From positions 33,666,001 through 33,730,000 of the forward strand of contig NC_091046.1 in the NCBI RefSeq assembly GCF_963966145.1: 64,000 nucleotides of DNA. Direction: 5' to 3'. The notes below the pieces were generated by a model. The model did no database searches, had not been told where the DNA came from, and worked only from the letters and a program-made list of their open reading frames with translations. Source of the stretch: Tenebrio molitor (lineage: Eukaryota; Arthropoda; Insecta; Coleoptera; Tenebrionidae). A program made the position numbers and the translations under genes. Positions 45,139 to 56,399 of this stretch are shown here, in pieces. Within the stretch, counting starts at the first letter, position 1, and every line of letters starts with the position of its first letter.

Positions 45139-45526
45139 ACTACGTATACATGCAGCTGTTAGTGCGGACCAAGTGAATCCGAACCAGTAAGTTCGTTCAT
45201 GTATACGCTCTTTAATCCGAACTATCACATTGATCCGGAAAAGCTTTAGCTCGAGCTACAGTTGTGAAATTTGAGGTTAGAATTAATAGCGTCACGTGTG
45301 CTGTATTATTATTGTTGTTGTTTTGTTGATACTTCGTGGGCAATTTTAATATTGTTGATGATTGTTGATATGATTGTTTATTAGTAATTTTGGTGGTAAG
45401 TTGGCAACATGATTTTACCAGAACATTATATCCGACCTAAAGAGTGCATATATACGATGAACTTAAAGTGGACTACGTTACAACGCACTAGCATAGTCCG
45501 AACTAATGGCTGCATGTATACGTAGT
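45139..45526. mobile_element. 388-bp MITE with ACTACGTATACATGCAGC ends
   Basis: Left ACTACGTATACATGCAGCTG then TTAGTGCGGAC; right GTCCGAACTAATGGCTGCAT then GTATACGTAGTA. Inner TGTATACGCTCTTTAATCCG pairs with CGACCTAAAGAGTGCATATA. Confidence 0.75.
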
Positions 45527-45881
45527 AATAGGTCACTCAAAATTTTTCACGTTCCTTGCCGCCTCTCGGTCATTGGCGTTAGTAGCACCATACGCTAAAT
45601 GCATATCTACTAGTTCTTCAGAAGTATACGTAATTGTTTTTACGTTTTTTGTCGATTATCTCTCAAACTAAATGTTTTTGATGACTCCATATGTATTAAC
45701 AGTTTTATGATTATTTTTGATCATAGAATCAACCCTGAAAGTTTGTCGGTGGAATCCTGACACACCCGGTATCAGTAAAATTTATATGAACATAGTTGAT
45801 AGGTAATTTAATGAATATATTCATTCTACAATATTAAAAAATAGCTGTATTGCATATTTAGTACATTTTTTCTTAACCCTC

Positions 45882-45960
45882 CACCACCCGGCGGCACGGC
45901 AATTTTGCCGGAGTACATACACTATTACGGATAATACTATCAAGTAATAATTATTCAGAC
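45882..45960 (+). repeat. Fragment matching 37483-37557
   Basis: ACCCGGCGGCACGGCAATTT then TGCCGGAGTACATACACTAT is shared with the flank of the LINE at 37.5 kb. GC-rich against its surroundings. Confidence 0.7.
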
Positions 45961-46183
45961 GAATAGTTGTGTATTATTCATTGAAGTTATTGTATAACAA
46001 TTAAACACACAAAGAAAAGACAATATTATGTTAAAATTTCTGAATTAATCTACCACCACTAATACTTAGTAGTATCACTAGTATCTAATTAGTAGTTATC
46101 ACTGTGATTTGAAATTAATTGTTAATAATAGTATCTGGAAATAAGAAAACCGACATTTATATTGTGCAAGACAAAAAACTTTT

Positions 46184-46323
46184 AGGGCCGATTTCACCAC
46201 CGTGAGTTAAATTTAATTACAAATTAAAATATACGAAAACATTGTTATAACAATACGTAACTAAAGTAACGAAGCATTTTAACCTACAGTTGACGTTAAC
46301 CGGCGTTGGTAAAACCGGCCCTT
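46184..46323. mobile_element. 140-bp MITE with GGGCCGATTTCACCACCG end
   Basis: Left GGGCCGATTTCACCACCGTG then AGTTAA; right TTAACCGGCGTTGGTAAAAC then CGGCCC. GGGCC(G/A)-ended MITEs of this layout are common in insects. Confidence 0.72.
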
Positions 46324-46758
46324 ACCTTAATGCAATTAATTCCACGGAATAAATAAACCACATCAAACAATAAAAACTATCGATCTTTTTTTTGTTATTT
46401 CACAGTAATTTGAAATGTGTATGATACGCGTTTACTGCATATTTATTAACCTTAGCCGTTTAGATCGATTCGTTTTTAATGATCCATTATTTTACATAAC
46501 AAAGGAATAATAAAACAGTCTAGCTCCTTTCTTAAACATGAATATTTAGGTAAATCCGGTCACGGGGTGTACGTTCGACAATAAAAAAAAGTTTCCCGAA
46601 CAAGTTAGAAAACATTTCTTACACATCTCGCGTCATATGATACAGGCCACTTTTCATGCAAGTCAAAAATTCGATCACATTTTGAAACATGGGGGTGCGG
46701 GTAACCGCGTGTTACGTTTCCCATGAGTTCTCGCGGCAAACTGACGGCAGACACTCAC

Positions 46759-47003
46759 TTCACCACGCCGTTCAGTTCTTTACTGTTCCGGGCGGGCCGC
46801 GCGCCCTCCAACCCCGGAGTTTCGCTTTTCGGTGGTGCATCTACTTCTCATTAATTAATTGTACGAAATAAAACTGAATCTAAGTACGTGTTACCCAATC
46901 AACAAGACAATAAAACTTACATCCTCGTAGCTCTTCTCTGTACACTTTCTTCTACACCAAAAATATCCTTGCCAACGCAGAGAACATTACAAGTTATGTA
47001 TTT
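46759..47003 (-). promoter_or_regulatory. GC-rich island with possible first exons of a minus-strand gene
   Basis: About 46690-46860 is strikingly GC- and CpG-rich compared with the surrounding AT-rich DNA. On the minus strand it holds a GTGAGT donor at 46758-46753. Just upstream, 46921-47003 is flanked by a TTTTAG acceptor and a strong AT/GTAAGT donor and is open in one frame (CNVLCVGKDIFGVEESVQRR). This fits a promoter or first-exon region, perhaps of the NPDC1-like gene about 19 kb downstream. That link is inference. Confidence 0.28.
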
Positions 47004-47565
47004 CTAAAATTAATTTTCTCTAATAATATATTACATAAGTGAAGATAAATCATAAATAGGTATGTATCGTGCCCGAAGGATTGATAACTTAGTCTACAGG
47101 ATCCGACTACACATTTACTTTCGATGTTAGATTATGATTTGAAAGCTTTCTCTGGTTTGCATAATTTTAACCTATAATAATGTTTACAATAATGTTTGCA
47201 AATAATTAATATGTAATTCTACAAGAGGATGAAATTATATAGATTCAAGACTCAAGAGCACTTAGAACAGGGGCCAGTCGTCATTTAAAAGTTCGACAAA
47301 TCTCTTTTATACAATAAGTACGACGAAGTTTTCGTTCAGTAAATTAATATAAATGACGGGTTTATTTTAAGCTGTAGGTACGAGATGGTTATTTATTACA
47401 AAATCAATTTTATTAAAATTACATTTTTACTTATAGTACAAAATGAATATGTATTATGTATAGTATAATATACATAGTACGTATACGTTTCCTGAAAAAC
47501 GCCGCAAGCCATATCTCCCTTATTTATGGCTCGATTTAAATATTAAAACAAAAACTGTAATAATA

Positions 47566-47850
47566 GTTATTTATTTAACGAGTTCGTGTGTAAATTGGGC
47601 TTTTTTGGTATGAGTGGGCAAGTGAAACGAGCGTTTTAAAGGCCCACGAGTGCCAAAAAAAGTCCAATTTACACAAGAACGAGTTGAATACAACATTTTT
47701 TTGTTCGACGACCCCCTCAAAGGCTCCATCCAAATCGCTTAAAATCTCTAAAATTATAACTTGACGTTTGGTTTTGACAAGTTGTCACATTTATCAAAAT
47801 CCGTTCACATAGGAGAAAATTCTCAAATGCTGACAGTGTCGAACAAAAAA
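47566..47850 (-). repeat. Third copy of the 10-kb hairpin repeat
   Basis: AACGAGTTCGTGTGTAAATT then GGGC pairs with GTCCAATTTACACAAGAACG, followed by the shared tail TTGACGTTTGGTTTTGACAA to GACAGTGTCGAAC. Reverse orientation to 10170-10453. Confidence 0.78.
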
Positions 47851-48204
47851 TCACTTTAAAAACACTATAAGCACAACATAGATTTTTTTTTTTTTAAGTA
47901 ATTCAAGGTCAGATGTTAGCAACTTTGTTTTTTCAAATAGCTTGGTATATTTTTTTATTCCGATTTTAAAAGATATTATTTTTCTGAATCCAACAATATG
48001 CCACATGTTACAATCTATAACCGCGAAAATAAATAAATAAAATAGCATTATTGGAAATTTTTCTTCGAAAAAAATCAAGTATACTATGGAAAACAATCCT
48101 AAAGACAATAACAATACCTTCTGAAGATTAAAAAAAATAAATATGACAGAACGTGTAATAAATATTGGGGATAACGTAGGTACATAAAACGTTTTTAAGA
48201 CCAT
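47851..48204 (-). CDS. Unrecognised hydrophobic open frame (117 codons)
   Basis: I do not recognise this frame with certainty. It is rich in Phe, Leu and Ile, with two stretches long enough to cross a membrane (around residues 15-45 and 50-66), then a basic tail (KIGIKKYTKLFEKTKLL). This layout recalls a fragment of an insect chemoreceptor. An AT-rich region can produce such frames by chance, and the 3' end runs into a poly-T tract on the plus strand. No flanking exons were identified. Confidence 0.15.
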   Translation of the reverse strand: MVLKTFYVPTLSPIFITRSVIFIFFNLQKVLLLSLGLFSIVYLIFFEEKFPIMLFYLFIFAVIDCNMWHIVGFRKIISFKIGIKKYTKLFEKTKLLTSDLELLKKKKIYVVLIVFLK

Positions 48205-49366
48205 AGATCAACTTCTGTGGTTTTGTTTTATTGTGCAATTTTGCAGATATTTACGAAATAACAATTGTCAAACTTTTTGACATATACTCGTACAACTGTT
48301 AACCCGCTAGGTTGTATTTTCCTTGTTTCCTGTTACGATTATGATTATTGATTGATCAATATAAATTAAACAAACACATTTATCGGAAAAATTTGTTGTT
48401 TTACACTAAATTAAAGTAATCTATGGACACTTTAATTTTAAAATTACTGCGAAAAGAATAAATTAACGGTGTCCTCACATTTTTCCCGTACTCCACCAGA
48501 TTTTGCTCCCATACTCCACTAGAAATGTTTGACATCTTTCGGGAAATAGCAGCTCTCTTGACCTAAAGTAAGGTAACGCTATATTTCTCAGATTGGGAGG
48601 CCGAAAATTAATTTTTGGTCATTTTATACAACAATGTGGAAATTTTAGTAGAATACTTAATACTCGTACAGTAACAAACATTATTCTGTAGATTTTATGG
48701 AGTCTCATAACGATAATTGAACCAATTGAGCGTTCATAATCAAACCTAACTTTTATGCGAAAGAATGATGGAGGAAAAATTCAGTTATATTCCATTTATA
48801 AAAAAATCTGTTGTCCTCTCGATTCATATTTGAGTTAACATAGAAATGAATTTCATTAGTATTTACATATTTTGTTAGATGATAAATTAAGTTTTCGGCA
48901 ACAATTTATTATAGATAGGTACACACCGCATAACAATTTTCGCATCACTTTGTTTCTTAAGTATACTCGTATAGCAAATGGCCTCGAAACATCCGTATAA
49001 ATAGACTAAATTTAATCTTTAAGAAGATTTCAACTCTATATTGGAATGATAATTAATTTTTGCACTGCTTGTGTTAATTTTTGTTGACTATATGCAAGAC
49101 ATTGCAGAACCATCTCGTTTAACACAATACTTTAGAGCGAATTAATCAATGACTGTAACTCTTATGTTGATACATATATGCAATATGGATTTTATACAAT
49201 TTCATTCTCGGAAGGATAACACAGAAAAAAAAATTAAGTTCAAATTTTACATGTATAAACATATGTTATGCGATAATTGTTGTGGGGTGTGCGATTAGAA
49301 TAAGTCTATTAAAGCACCCAAATGACGTCCTTTGAGTGTTTTAATAAGTCGTTGGCGTGTTAGAAT
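48205..49366. other. Unannotated stretch
   Basis: No gene, RNA or complete inverted-repeat element recognised in this AT-rich 1.2 kb. Confidence 0.35.
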
Positions 49367-50682
49367 AGACTAGTAAAATTTATTGTATTGATGTTGGTAG
49401 CGTGAACTGTCAACTGACATACGTCAAAAAATAAATCTCGCAGAGAACAAACTAAATTAATAAATTACAATGAACAAAAAGTTTAATTTTCATACTGGGA
49501 TTTGGACTTCTCCGGCAGTAAATTTTTTAACATCTTTTGTGCAATTCGGCTAATTTGCGGCGGCGTTAGTGATACATTTTTTTCAGCATTCATTTTCAAA
49601 CATCAAACACGAAAATTGAAAAAAAAACTGACATTTTCAAATTTTTTTTCACACCCGACTAAAATTATACCATATAAATGTAATCAACCAAAATTCCCTA
49701 CATTTAAATTTTTTATTTTTTTATTTATAAATTGGTATAAAGCGGCAAAACAGAACAAATAGTATAAAAGGCTCGTTGCAGAAGGTCCTTTATTTGTTCG
49801 TGCTTGAATAGATGCCTTCTGCAACTTGTATCTATTTTAATATAGTATTGCCAAATAATAGTACGGTGCGATCAATTAAAAAATAAATCGAGTCGGCGTG
49901 TTACCTATGGCAACCCATGCTATAGCATAGGCTCCAAAGCAAACTCGATTTATTTTTTAAATGATCGCTCGGTATATTAAAATATAAGTTGCATAAGGCA
50001 TCTAAAGTCTGTCTCAGTTCTAAATTTCCACCAACAGTGCATTCTACCTTAGAAATAGTTACAATCGTCAACATTGTTTGGTGAAAATTGTGTCAGGTTG
50101 TATTTGTTGAGGTTATCATTGTCTGTGTCGTTTTTACAACTCAAAATTTTAGAATAAAGGAATAGAACGGTGCCAACCTTTTTATCTCTGAAACATTTTA
50201 CTAGAACATTTTTCATTTTAGCGTCAAGTAAATTACGTTGTTTTCGAATCATGTTTATAAAATAATTATATTGCCAACTTTGGTTATAACAATCCCTAAT
50301 TTAGAAATATTTTTATTTTGCCAACATAATTTAACAGGTGGTGGAAATTTTAAAATAAATTTTAAATGTAGGGAATTTTGCGGTGGTTGGTGACATTTTT
50401 TATGTGGTATAATTTTAGCCGGCTGTGAAAAAAAATAATTTAATTATTTTCGCATTTGATGTTTGAAAATGAATATTGAAGAAAGTTTATTACTAACGCC
50501 GCCGCAAATTAGGCAAATTGCACAAAAGACGTTAGAAAATTTACTGCCGTAGAAGTCCAAATCCCAGAATGAAAATTAAACGTTTTGTTCATTGTTATTT
50601 ATTAATTTGCTTTGTTCTCTGTGAGATTTGTGTCAGTTAACACTTCACGCTACCAACATCAATACAGTAAATTTTACTAGTC
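49367..50682. mobile_element. Foldback element of 1.3 kb with about 350-bp arms
   Basis: Left GACTAGTAAAATTTATTGTA then TTGATGTTGGTAGCGTGAA; the right arm mirrors it, ending TACAGTAAATTTTACTAGTC. The arms match through GCCGCCGCAAATTAG-type sequence and TAGGGAATTTTG to about 49745 and 50280. Two hairpin units (49757-50003) and a short frame (50049-50252) occupy the spacer. No transposase recognised. Confidence 0.82.
49757..50003 (+). repeat. Two hairpin units, one nested in the arm of the other
   Basis: First: AATAGTATAAAAGGCTCGTT then GCAGAAGG pairs with CCTTCTGCAACTTGTATCTA. Second: AATAGTACGGTGCGATCAAT then AAAAAATAAATCGAGT pairs with ACTCGATTTATTTTTTAAAT then GATCGCTCGG. The flank right of the second (ATTAAAATATAAGTTGCATA then AGGCATCT) mirrors the right arm of the first, so the second interrupts a longer palindrome. 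Confidence 0.72.
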
Positions 50683-51320
50683 CATTTTCAACATCTTACA
50701 TTCTTTGCTCAACACCATCGTTAATCATGGTCAAATTTTATCTGCTGCTTTTTACAAGAGTTTCTTTCGAACAAATTAATTACCATTTAATTATGATTCA
50801 CTTCTACATTCTTTTCTGATTATCAAAATCACATTATTCAAGTTAAACCACTCACACTGTATTTTATGTTTCCTTTATTTGCTGGAGTTTTAAAGGTAGT
50901 ACTATTTTAGTACTCAAAAGCTGAACACTATACTACACCTTCTAGAAATCCGTTAATCTATTTGAAAGTGCTTTTTAATAAAAAGTTCTACAGCTTTTCT
51001 TATGTGTTGACTTTGTGTCACAGTATAAAATAAATATCCGAAACTCTTTTTCAACTTTCGGTAACTATGAAAAAATAAATAAAATGAAAGAAAGCGGTCC
51101 AATCCATTACATGAGTTTTCAGTGAGTTTTCGGAGAGTTTCCAGCTTACAACCTATGTCCCTAATGCGGTGCTTTTTTTCTACGGCAAACTCAAGCACAC
51201 GAGCTAAAAATACCGCCACAAAAACAGCATTTTCACACATATTATATTACGCTACCTAATGATCCTTTAAATTAATGTCACAGGTAACTGGGAAATCATA
51301 ATTACATAGTGATAATAATG

Positions 51321-51470
51321 GAAATATTCAGTTATAATACAACGATGGTACAAAGATGGTAGAATATTTTTATGGTGTTCATAAAGCGAATGACCATTCG
51401 TGATACCACCATAAAAATATTCTACTCGCACCATCTGTGACTACGAATTGTATTAAACAGACTATTCAAT
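51321..51470 (-). repeat. Hairpin unit with AATAGTCTGTTTAATACAAT lip
   Basis: Minus strand AATAGTCTGTTTAATACAAT, AGATGGTGCGAGTAGAATAT and TTTTATGGTG pair with CACCATAAAAATATTCTACC then ATCTTTGTACC and GTTGTATTATAACTGAATAT. Loop without CGAG. Confidence 0.75.
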
Positions 51471-54400
51471 GAACCAAACCAATGATTAAAATAAAACATT
51501 TCAAAAGCCAGTTCGCAAATCTGCAAAGAAACATGAAATCTCTAGAGTCGGTATGGCGTTAGATTTCTCAGTTTTTGGAAGAAAAAGGCTAAAATATTCA
51601 CTGCAACTACTAGTGGAATACCCAGTTATATTTTCACTAGTGGAATATTCGCTGAAATTCCTGTTGCTAGGCTAAGTAAATATCTGCTATTTTATTGGTT
51701 AATAATTTAAAAAATGACAGGTGAGTTGAATAGTCGAAAATATTTATATAATTCTGGTAAAAATATTTAACAAGTGCTAAGAATTTAATTCGAAACATAA
51801 ATTTCGCCTTTTTCTATAAAAAAAAATTACAAAATACCTGCCCCTCAGGATTTTTCAAATTTTAGTTGTTGTTAATAGTTATTACGAAATATGTAATTTA
51901 AAAGTATAGTTAAATTTATACGAGTATGTACGATTTTTCACAAAAAAGGTGCTTAACGTAGGTTGCTACTTCTCTGTTCGAAGTATGTAATTATTTAAAT
52001 CACGACTAAACATTTTTCAAGAAAAGTTATCTTCGTAAAACAAGACACAAAAATAAAATATACAAGAAAAAACCAATTTTATAACGAACAAAAGCAAGGG
52101 TGGACCATCGTATAGCATATTCTCAATAAACCATATTTCTAATCATCCTAGAAATTTGAATTTTGTGGTCAATAATCTAGATTGAAAGTACTACAACATG
52201 AATTTTTTATTTTTTCAAACAGACGCTCCAAATGGCGTCAGGACGCTAAAAAATGAAAAAATTAAAATTACTTAATCTTTTTATCGGGTCAATGATTTCA
52301 AATTAATTGACATAATAATTTTTGATACCAAAATGTGAGTAATTTATGACGACGACCCACGATAGGTGATAATTCCTGATTCACAATGGTCGCTTACCGC
52401 AAACAACCAGCTATAAGTCATAACTGGCGGTACGGTCCTGGATTTGTATGGTATTGGAGACCCTTGTAAACCAAACTTTACCACCGTTTGATGATTTCCG
52501 TCATTTTAAAATACTACCATAAATATGCTACCACTTTGTTAGTAGATGTTAAATGTCGATTTATTCAGTTATTATCCTGATTTAAATACCAACTTTTGTA
52601 TAATCAAAATCGACATTGTCCTGTGGGTTCGATCCTAAGAAAAAAGTCCGGATTGCTTTATTACTTTGATAATAAAACGCTATCAAAGTCAAATTTCACA
52701 TTTATTTTATTTTATAAAAAATTATTCGTCCATTTCTTACATCGGAAATTGAAGATTGTGCCTTCTAAATTTCAATTTTTTTTGACAATTAAAAAAGGGT
52801 TTTATCGCAAATATGCTATACGATGGTATGTATTCTTCAAAACAAAATTCACAAACAAACAACTAGATGAGAAATCTGATAATATTGTTGATGAGAAACA
52901 TATTGCTTACAGTTATTTGGTTTTGTTACAATAAATATGTGAATTGTTTGGAGAAATGTAATTGACATACATATTTTATTACTTCATAATTATCAGAAAT
53001 TCATTCATCAGCGAAATAATGGCTATCAGATAACCGTCGTGTTTACGTAAGTTACACAAATGTAAGTCTTAGAGAAAGAGAATAGATTTACATCAACACT
53101 ATGTAGGATACTTCAAATAAAAATTTTCTCTTGCAACGAATAAAATGCTCAGTCCCAACTGATGTTCTGTATGTTTCACAATATAACATGAAAAGCTTCT
53201 TAGGTGTATGGGGGATAAAATTTCATCTTGATAAATGTAGAAATTTATAGGTACAACATATGTATTCGCTTTAATTCGCTCGTCTATGACTTGATTTTTT
53301 TAAAGACATTTATATTAAGTTGTGTTTCAAAATGTAGGTTATTAAAGCAACGTGCGCTTACTAAAATTAGTCATCCCCACCTAATTGTATCCACAAAGTC
53401 GATTTATGCGATTCTACATAATACGATGGTAGTCTCTAACACCCCCAAGCGAACATTCGTAGTGTTCCCATTACACACCCTTGGAACTAGTTGTAGAATT
53501 ACGTAATATTGTTAACCTTCAATTGTTAAGATGTTTAATCCCGTCCTTATTGCATTCCCCGCAGATACCATGGAATGCCGCTTCGTATTATATCGATGAC
53601 TATATTGCCTTAGCTCGGCAATTTCAAAAATACTAGAACTTCGTAATCTATTTCATATTCAAGAGTTGCATCGGTAATAAATGATTTTCACCTAAGGCAA
53701 CTTCCATCCCGCTTTTAAAATACACCAAAATTTAGTGCTCTTTTGATGTGGTAAAAAAGCGAGCCTTTGTAGAGGCGAGAGTTCTTCACCATAACCACAA
53801 ACAAGTAAAATCAAATTGAATTCAATAAATTCTGGCATCATCCTTTAATCTCGTTTTAATTGAATCTGTTCTCGGCAGGACTGATTGAAAGAAAGAGTTC
53901 ACGTGTTTAATGGATTAAATCCAAACTAATAAAATAAATGGCTCCGGGTCTTTTGTCGGCTCCATTGCGGTGATGTGATTCTTAAACGATGTATTTACCC
54001 GAATACATAAAACGAGTTGATTTCAACTTTCATTAATTATTCAGTGTCTGAGAGATTGAAGCTTTCAGTTTTATTTATACAACCTCTTCGGCAAGGGTCA
54101 AGTTATCTCACGTTTCGGAACACTGATAAAATTCATCCAATACCTGACAACCATTTACTCAATGTCAAGACTAGAAGATCTATAACCACGTCGTGCATCA
54201 CGATATGCACAGAATTCTTTATTATCACATCTCTTTGTATCATTTATTTCGCACATAATAAAAGTGTTCCAACATCAATTTCGATTGGAACCGTCAATAT
54301 TATTATTATGAAATAATACGATCCTCAAAAAATATAAAATAAGACGTTAGATGGAACAATTTTACATAATTTAAATTTAATGATGTCGAATTTCTTGTGC

Positions 54401-55517
54401 GGCGCCGACATCAAGCAGTGTACCGAAAAATAACACCTCAACAAAAAATTCAGTTCGATAGGTAAGCCCAAAAATTCCTAGCTAATAATTTATTTACATC
54501 ACTGTCATGTTCTAACGACAGACATAAATTCCAAATCAATGAGATCGATACACGTCTTCACAGACTATAACAGGTTTTCGATGGATAATAACGGAATAGA
54601 TTAAAGTGAAATTAAAAGTCCATTTTCAGTTTTCTAAAATATTTATCAAACTTATGTTGGCCGTGTTTATAACTATATCTAAAATATAATTTCTACCTGA
54701 AAAATTAATCTTCAAATTATGTTAGTAAATAATTATTATTTAGTAACTTATTAGAGTTTGTACTAGTTCAGTTTAACGATAATAAATTGATGGTAAGAGA
54801 TAAAAAATGTAATGATAGTTGCATGATGAAACTTAACAATGTTGTGTTTGTACTACTCGTACATAGTTACAATCACATGCAGGGTATCCAAAAAATAATA
54901 ATTAAAAATTAAAGAGAGTTGAAAATGTATTATTAATGAATTTTGATTGGAAAGTGTGCGCAAGCAACGTATAAATTATTCAGAGAATCTGTTCGGTCTC
55001 TGTCAGTTTAATGTTACCGGTTGCAATTTAATACATATTAGATTTTGTACATTATATTATAAGTTATAACGCACCGAAAATGGAATTTAAAAAATTGAAC
55101 TTGATTTTGATTAAGATTTCACTAAACCTTTTAGTCATCCAGTGTGAAAAGCTCAACATAGAAAAGCTTTTAAACATTAAAATATAATTATCACAATACA
55201 TAAGACGGAATTACAACTTACAAGTCCAAAGAGAAATTTTCTACTGAGTACTTAAATTATACCGCGTTAATGTTGTATGTATCTTTTCTATACAGCCTGT
55301 CCGAGAATTACCGCCCTTCCCGTGAAGGAATCGTAGTTTATTAATAGTAAAATCAGAATCTTCAAAAAAAATTGGCCAGGCTATCGTAGTTTAGAAACTA
55401 TAAAGTAATAAAATCGATCAATAAGAACACCGATTTAAAAAAGAAAAAATTTATGTTCGTAGTGAATTAGTGATCATTGCTTTTACAAATGTATTTTTAA
55501 GTAAAATAATAACAATC
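51471..55517. other. Repeat-poor stretch, nothing confidently recognised
   Basis: About 4 kb of AT-rich DNA. Open frames at 52596-52934, 53228-53506 and 54017-54316 show no known domain and no splice context. At 55293, ACAGCCTGTCCGAGAATTAC looks like a transposon terminus, but no partner end was found. 51600-51660 holds a short repeated ACTAGTGGAATA. Confidence 0.4.
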
Positions 55518-55519
55518 TA

Positions 55520-56326
55520 CAGGCTGTCCCAAAAATGCCGTACTAACGATGCACTACGATGTAGAAGAGATTACCGTAAACGTTAGAAAAATGTTTAAAA
55601 AAATTCTATTGGACTTATTTGCTGATTTGGAGGTCTTTGAAAGTGGCACTTAACAGGTCAATTATTTCGAAATAAATGTATTAAATTGTCATGACAGCTA
55701 CGTCTAATCGAACATATTATCACAAAGTACAAGATCACTCACTACCAATATCTAATCCTGAATAATAGAGAATTTAGAAGCTTTGGAAATCGAAAAAATT
55801 ATTTTAAGGTTGCAACGTAATGACGTACGAGTATATCTTTGTTTACATTGTATTACCGTTAATAATAATAACAATAATTGATTTTTTTGTCTGAAATTTT
55901 TTTTACATATTTTTTTCATGTACAGTCGTTGACCAAAATAAAATAGGACAAAGTAAATTTCGATTGTGTAATTCGATATTTTTGCGAAATCCATCTCTTA
56001 GGAAACAAAAGTGTCAAAAATAAAAAAACAATTCTGATAAGTGTCATCATTCGACAATATTTCAAAAACTCAATCCTTCAATTGAACATAGTGACAGTGA
56101 CGAGATGACAAGTAAAAAATCACAACCTAACTTTTTGTAAATCAATTGTCAAGTCAAATCAAGTTGTAATCTGAGACACATACGTCTCAGTTACACTACA
56201 CAAATCTTTGAATTGTGAAACTGTCTAAGGTAACACTTTGTCCTATTTTATTTTGGTCAACGACTGTACATTTAAACATCCTCGATAAGGTAGTAAGTAG
56301 TTAGTATGCCAATTTTGGGACACCTG
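55520..56326. mobile_element. Second copy of the 33.9-kb MITE, interrupted by another MITE
   Basis: Ends AGGCTGTCCCAAAAATGCCG and TTTTGGGACACCTG with TA flanks. The interior follows 33946-34424 until CATGTA, where a 344-bp MITE is inserted, then resumes with CATTTAAACATCCTCGATA. Confidence 0.88.
55923..56266. mobile_element. Nested MITE, CAGTCGTTGACCAAAATAAA ends, copy 2
   Basis: Same family as 28943-29288, reverse orientation. Flanked by TA on each side; the uninterrupted target GTGTACATTTAAAC is visible at 34365-34379. Confidence 0.9.
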
Positions 56327-56399
56327 TATGTGGAACGATTTTACACTGACGTTTGTCATTCAAGTCTAAAATAATGCCTTATTCTAATGAATAATATCT

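Larger units (their letters stand above)
44393..45775. mobile_element. Probable decayed Tc1/mariner-like element hosting two MITEs
   Basis: Left ACAAGGTGTGATTCTATGAT then AAAAAATAA; near the right end TTATTTTTGATCATAGAATC then AACCCTG, with a terminal CACACCCGGTA at about 45761-45771. Inner words (TTTACATATGG against CCATATGTATTAACAG) also pair. MITEs at 44567-44922 and 45139-45526 lie inside. No transposase recognised. Confidence 0.5.

Noticed and set aside
50953..51240. 95-codon minus-strand frame
   Set aside because: No recognised domain, no splice context and no repeat copy to compare; chance frame cannot be excluded.
52596..52934. 112-codon plus-strand frame
   Set aside because: Composition is that of random AT-rich DNA (many Lys, Phe, Tyr); no motif seen.
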